From: Cudoniella acicularis
Lineage: Eukaryota; Ascomycota; Leotiomycetes; Helotiales; Helotiaceae
Length of the DNA: 35,735 nt
Reading direction: 5' to 3'
Assembly (NCBI GenBank): GCA_013054445.1
Contig: JAAMPI010000484.1
Location: 1-35,735 of the forward strand
The notes beneath the pieces were generated by a model that was not told the DNA's origin, did no database searches, and saw only the letters and a program-made list of their open reading frames with translations. The position numbers and the translations under genes were made by a program. Positions 31,744 to 35,735 of the stretch are shown piece by piece. Every line of letters begins with the position of its first letter. The stretch's first letter is position 1.

Positions 31744-32766
31744 TTTGAATGTGTTCAGAAATTTGGTGNCGNCGAGAGCGTTTACAAAGCTGCCTGTGGC
31801 GTAGANTTTGTCAAATGGTGGAAATTCTACGACACGTTTGCTACCAGGGACGCAGAAGGGTACAGCTTGGGCATTCCCATCTTCCCTTGGTTTGCGAATG
31901 TAGGAGAAGCACGGAGTCGCAAGGACTTATTGGAGGGAAGAGATAACGTCCGAGTCAAGAGCTGCTGGGGAGGCATGACCGCTTTCGACGGGCGATATTT
32001 CCAAAAACAAGTCGAGGGCATGCAGCTTGCACCAGGCCATCTCGGCATGCCAGGCAAAGAAAAAGGTCTTCCAGGCCTCCCACTCCGTTTCCGCTCCGAA
32101 CCCGAACCCTTCTGGGATGCGAGCGAATGCTGTCTCATCCACGCTGATATCATGGCCTTACCCGACTTCCCTACTTCTCCTGCGCTTCCTCCCCCTTCAA
32201 CTGATCCTGCATCCCCTAAAGAGGAAAAAGATCCCTTCGATTCGAGCATCTACATGAATCCTTACGTCCGAGTCGCTTATGATGCAAGGACACATTCTTT
32301 ACTTGGATTCGGCAGGCGTTTTGAGAGATTGTATACGCTTCCTCAGGGAATCATTAATCGCTTGGCGCACATGCCGCATTTCAACGCGAGGAGAGAGGAG
32401 GTAGAAGGCCAGGTTATTAAAGATAAGATTTGGGTTTCGACTGTGAATAGTATCGGCTCCACCTCTACCTCCACCACCTCCACTCTTCCCTTCGAAGAAG
32501 GAAACATGGAAAGAGAATTCGGAAGCGAAGAATCGACATGGCAAGGCGTCTTTTCAATGCGAGTAAGAAGAGACACAATAGGCTCAGGCGGTATGGGAAA
32601 AGAGTACTGGTCCAAGAAAGGACATTACGTTGATACGGAGCGCAAGGCAACGAGGGGCGCGTATTGTGGTGCGCGGCAGCTGCTTGTTGTGAAAGAGGGG
32701 AAGCTCGAGCAGGGCGAGAAGAATTGGGATAATTTGCTGGATGAGGTGCCGCCTTTGGAGATGTGA
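31744..32766 (+). CDS. GT69 alpha-1,3-mannosyltransferase (CMT1/CAP59 family), C-terminal part only
   Basis: A single open frame of about 340 codons, from a stop at 31741 to TGA at 32764. Family landmarks: AACGVxFVKWWKFYDTFATR, VKSCWGGMTAFDGRYF, LPLRFRSEPEPFWDASECCL, IHADIMALPD and YMNPYVRVAYD. Such enzymes are type II Golgi membrane glycosyltransferases acting on cell-wall or capsule mannans. The usual N-terminal part (transmembrane anchor and first half of the catalytic region, some 150-250 residues) is missing. Only 43 bases separate the AHA1 stop from this frame, so it cannot be hidden upstream. Three N calls (31769, 31772, 31806) fall exactly in the first codons. A collapsed or misjoined assembly, or a real truncation, are the options. 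Confidence 0.8.
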   Translation, partial: FECVQKFGXXESVYKAACGVXFVKWWKFYDTFATRDAEGYSLGIPIFPWFANVGEARSRKDLLEGRDNVRVKSCWGGMTAFDGRYFQKQVEGMQLAPGHLGMPGKEKGLPGLPLRFRSEPEPFWDASECCLIHADIMALPDFPTSPALPPPSTDPASPKEEKDPFDSSIYMNPYVRVAYDARTHSLLGFGRRFERLYTLPQGIINRLAHMPHFNARREEVEGQVIKDKIWVSTVNSIGSTSTSTTSTLPFEEGNMEREFGSEESTWQGVFSMRVRRDTIGSGGMGKEYWSKKGHYVDTERKATRGAYCGARQLLVVKEGKLEQGEKNWDNLLDEVPPLEM

Positions 32767-33681
32767 ATTGCCATATACGTACCTATGGAGTAGGTAACTT
32801 TTGTTGAGATTGGAGGGCAGGGGGGCGGGTTTTGGATATGTGTTGTGGTTTGTGGGTGGCTTTTTGAGGGAGGATATTGGGACAGATAGGGGGAGGTAAA
32901 TACCGGATGGTGGAATTTTGCCCTCTTTGACGCTTTTATGAAGGCTGCAAGTGAGAAAAGGGTGGAGTACGGCGTATTTATACATGCATATGGATGGGTG
33001 GGTGGATGGGATCTGGCGTTATCTTGCTTGCTGCCTACTTGTTGCTATAATAGTACAATGGTACAGTATGTGTTGCATTTACCTACATAGGTATCTTACA
33101 TACCTCTTATTACAATTTTGAATTTTCACAAGTTGAACTTGAACTTGAACTTGAACTTGGATAGACTACTGGAAGGTGATAGATATTACTTAGTACTTAC
33201 CAGTTCGCTCGTGAATAAAAGCAAGATAAGAGAGGAGGGTACTACTATTAGCGAATAATATTTTCCCTTGGAATCAAAATCGTGAGTGAGCGAGTGATTA
33301 GGCGCTTACTTGCTTGTCTATAAATATACAATAAGTGTGAATAACACGAAGATTTTCGTTTTGTGATTGATAGAGGGGCCGAAGAAATGGGTTTTAAATT
33401 TCAAGAAGGGGCTGGAATAGAATCGATTTGCTTTACCTATTCATCTATGCAGAACCAGCAGACATCTACCCAGTACAATACACCTAATCCAACCCATTCC
33501 ACTGCGATACTTGAAAGAACAAAACAACAAAAAAGGAGAAGAACAAGCAGGCACAAATGGAATTCGATCTAAATACAATCACTCAACAAGCAACTTAAGC
33601 AAAAACCGCCTCCCCCCGGATCCTTCAGAGACAATCCAAAAATATACTCAGAAAGTCAGAGAGGAAAGGCAAAAGCAAAAA
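32767..33681. other. Intergenic; GT69 3' flank and upstream of the 33.7 kb gene
   Basis: No supported gene. G-rich runs near 32820-32900 and a short GTGGGTGGATGG-type tandem near 32995-33010. The frame of the next gene is open upstream to about 33511, so a longer N-terminus than the one chosen is possible. Confidence 0.45.
33133..33159. repeat. Hexamer tandem repeat (TTGAAC, four units plus a partial)
   Basis: Four perfect TTGAAC units followed by TTG. Simple tandem repeat with no assigned role. Confidence 0.9.
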
Positions 33682-34303
33682 ATGAAGGACCCACCAGAAG
33701 CGTCTCCGTCACCGCCACAAGAAACAGCACTCTCAAATCTAGCAGCCTTACTCAAAAAGCTCAGCACGCTCGTTACACTTTTAGAATCGTATCTCTCGCT
33801 GAGGGGGCTAGTTTCGAGTGCGGTGCTGAATCCTCCTTACTTCCCCCCTAATCCAAATCCAAATCACCAGCAATTACCACCATGCCCATCACCTTCTTCA
33901 CCACTATCTGACCAAACAAGCGAGTTAGAATCTAGATCCAAAGACGAGGAAGGAGAAGGAAATAGAGAAGAATCGCTAGCCCAACAAATCTGCACCCAAT
34001 GTCTAGAAGTCATCGCTTTATACGGCGGTTACGGCGATGGCGAGGTTAAAGACTTAGATATAGCTTTGATATTGAGACGGACGGAGGGGGTTGTTGACGC
34101 GTCTTGTGGAGGGGGAGGGGTTAGGGGGGAGAGAGAGGAGGTGTGTGGGGAGGATGAGGGAGCGGCTTGAGGCGGCTGTTGCTGAGGTGACCCAGGAGAG
34201 GAGGGGAAGGAGGGAGAGGGAAAGAGAGAAAGAGATGATTGAGAGGCATAGAATTGATCCTTTTTTGCCTGGTGTGATGGGGTCTCCTCGCTCCGAGAAT
34301 TGA
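33682..34303 (+). CDS. Unrecognised protein gene with a probable one-base frameshift in a G run
   Basis: From ATG 33682 the frame reads a helical, Leu-rich stretch (LSNLAALLKKLSTLVTLLES then YLSLRGLVSSAVLNPPYFPP), a Pro/Ser/Asn-rich linker, and AQQICTQCLEVIALYGGYGD followed by GEVKDLDIALILRRTEG. At the G-run at 34086-34090 this frame dissolves into a low-complexity Gly/Glu tail. The +1 frame then takes over with LTRLVEGEGLGGRERRCVGR, MRERLEAAVAEVTQERRGR and a normal-looking end, IDPFLPGVMGSPRSEN, stopping at 34303. No GT-AG intron of plausible size gives the needed phase. An upstream in-frame start at 33511 is possible. I do not recognise the family. A soluble, partly coiled protein is all that can be said. 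Confidence 0.5.
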
Positions 34304-35027
34304 GGTGGGGTAATTTGGATTCGAAAGAGTGGTAGATGTGTAGATGGTAAAAGAAGGAATAACACTAGCTTCCGTTGAATGGAGATTGTGGCTGTGAGTT
34401 TTAAGGAGATCTCTAGAATGCAAAGGTTGGACTGGAAGGATGTGAGGATTGAGAGAGAGCTTGACTTGCCAAAAACTAAAAAAAAGAACACTTGATAAAA
34501 TTAAAGGCTGCTTTTGAATACATAAAAAAATGAGTTTATTAGGGATGTGACGGATGCCTGATGGTGAGGGGTTGTAAATAGATATTCGAAAGAAATGTGT
34601 TATTCTGAGAACGGGTTGTAAAAGTTGTGGGAAAAATTTCACTCAAGAATAACGTGCTACTCTACCTGGCCTTGAAGTAACAAAGCGGCTTTGCAATGTG
34701 AGACCTCGTTCATTTCTCATTAGCATTCAAATAATTGCTGGCAAAAGAGGAGTCTACGCCTTCTGGAGCAGCTAGCATGTTATAGTTAACCTTTTTGTTA
34801 ACAGCCAGATCCGGTAGGTGGATAGTGACAAATTCGAGGTGTTGTTCCAAGGCTGTACCATTTCCACCACCTCTGCTCCCTCGTCTTCCTCAGAGTGCAT
34901 CTGATTCTTCAGACGAAGTTCTACCCTCGAGCAATAACGCCGTCATATCCCTACTGGATTTATACCAGATGCCATTACTAGTTCTACTCCCGACGCCAAC
35001 AACGCCGGTGTTTCGAAAATCCCATAT
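34304..35027. other. Intergenic between convergent genes
   Basis: Shared 3' flank of the unrecognised gene (plus) and CRIPT (minus). Open frames on both strands are long because of biased composition, not because of coding features. Confidence 0.5.
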
Positions 35028-35496
35028 TCATTTGAGGGTAAACTTCTGGCCCGCAATGATAGGAGCGCCTGCTGTCGACTTCGAATTCGCCTTGCCACAC
35101 ATAGCACATGCTGGAATTAAGATTAGCTTAGATCATTCCCAAAAAGAAGAGCAATATACCATTTGCCTTGTATGCACATTTCTGGCAGTATGTTCGTCCT
35201 TGATCCACCTTGGTCTTGCATGTCGTGCAGGAGCTCGAGTAGGTGGCGTATGGATTTCTCGCAGCTTTCGATAGCAGTTTACTCTATATCAAAATATTAG
35301 CATCAATCAATGTATTCCCCAACTTTGATTATACCTTTCCTATGCCATTATTTCCCAATGTCGCTGAAGTCTTAGTCTTGTCGCTACTCTTTGAAGATCC
35401 GGCAGGGGAGCCATAATACATATCATTCTTCTTCTTCACCCCCGGCGTAGCCAGTGTCGTCGTCTTAGAGAGCTTCTGACACTTTGCGCAAACCAT
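35028..35496 (-). CDS. CRIPT family zinc-binding protein
   Basis: Three exons on the minus strand: 35496-35335, 35283-35160 and 35110-35028, giving 122 residues. Introns are GT-AG (51 and 49 bases) and phases agree. The start MVCAKCQKLSKTTTLATPGV is the family opening. Further CxxC pairs follow: SSSCTTCKTKVDQG, YCQKCAYKAN and ACAMCGK. The arrangement of four CxxC pairs is the CRIPT zinc-ribbon pattern. CRIPT was named for PDZ-protein binding in animals and is also associated with the minor spliceosome; its role in ascomycetes is unclear. The frame is open upstream to 35712, but the family start is the MVCAKC methionine. Intact. Confidence 0.93.
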
Positions 35497-35735
35497 TTTG
35501 GCGTCGTCTGAAGGTTGTTGATGAGATGTATCGTCTACTCGGCTCGCGATAAAGCGCCCCTCTGGAAGGCTGGCGAGACTTGGTGAGGCTGACTGCAATG
35601 CCAAGACCGCTAGGCAAGGTTGTTCGAAATGCAGTACGAGAGTGTTTCCTGAAGCTTCACATCTTGTTGCCGAGCCGGGCTGCATCGACGGCCCATTCGT
35701 TGTTGAGATCAAATAGGAAGGAGAGGAGTTTACGG
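35497..35735. other. Upstream flank of CRIPT to the window edge
   Basis: No gene seen; expected to hold the CRIPT 5' leader and part of its promoter. Confidence 0.5.

Noticed and set aside
33100..33165. TTGAAC repeats as a possible CRISPR-like array
   Set aside because: Uninterrupted hexamer tandem without spacers, in a fungal genome.
34054..34642. Two long minus-strand frames (145 and 173 codons)
   Set aside because: Ser/Leu/Pro-rich antisense of a purine-rich gene; typical composition artefact.
34795..35274. 159-codon plus-strand frame
   Set aside because: Antisense to CRIPT exons 2 and 3, whose zinc motifs and introns are clear.

Overview
This window comes from the nuclear genome of a filamentous ascomycete (Pezizomycotina). 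The evidence is short GT-AG introns of about 45-75 bases (two are GC-AG), a large iterative type I polyketide synthase, a HeLo-like/ankyrin gene, and TE-derived DNA with the CpA/TpG loss and TpA gain expected of repeat-induced point mutation (RIP). Protein resemblance hints at Leotiomycetes/Helotiales, but that is impression only. Genes were assembled by hand from splice signals, phase agreement and recognised family motifs. No search was run.

Layout. The two edges carry conserved housekeeping genes. On the left are MBF1 (minus, cut by the window edge) and a DUF1365 protein (plus). On the right are the Hsp90 co-chaperone AHA1 (plus), a GT69 mannosyltransferase lacking its N-terminal part (plus), an unrecognised frameshifted gene (plus) and CRIPT (minus). 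Between them, roughly 2.9-29.3 kb, is an accessory island. It holds: (i) a HeLo-like/ankyrin gene with an in-frame TAG, flanked by AT-rich relic DNA; (ii) a highly reducing PKS (minus, 15 exons, KS-AT-DH-cMT-ER-KR-ACP, about 2660 residues if read through one frameshift), a ruined rhodopsin-domain membrane gene, an FSH-type serine hydrolase of the LovG kind, and an MFS exporter; (iii) a 3.6 kb RIP-type block with a non-LTR-like RNase H relic; (iv) a membrane-protein pseudogene with three Trp-to-stop changes.

How the genes may work together. The PKS ends in an ACP with no releasing domain. An FSH hydrolase is the known trans release enzyme for lovastatin diketide synthase LovF, so PKS + hydrolase + 14-TM MFS reads as a minimal make-release-export cassette. 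No P450, methyltransferase, acyltransferase or transcription factor gene was seen inside the window.

Integrity is the main theme. As written, the PKS has a one-base frameshift in the KR nucleotide-binding motif. The MFS gene has one in a run of eight G. The gene at 33.7 kb has one in a run of G. The HeLo gene has a TAG with 133 open codons behind it. Two membrane genes are clearly dead. Isolated N calls at 24269, 31769, 31772 and 31806 show the consensus is imperfect, so some single-base lesions may be sequencing errors. The multiple Trp-to-stop changes in the two dead genes are better explained by real decay.
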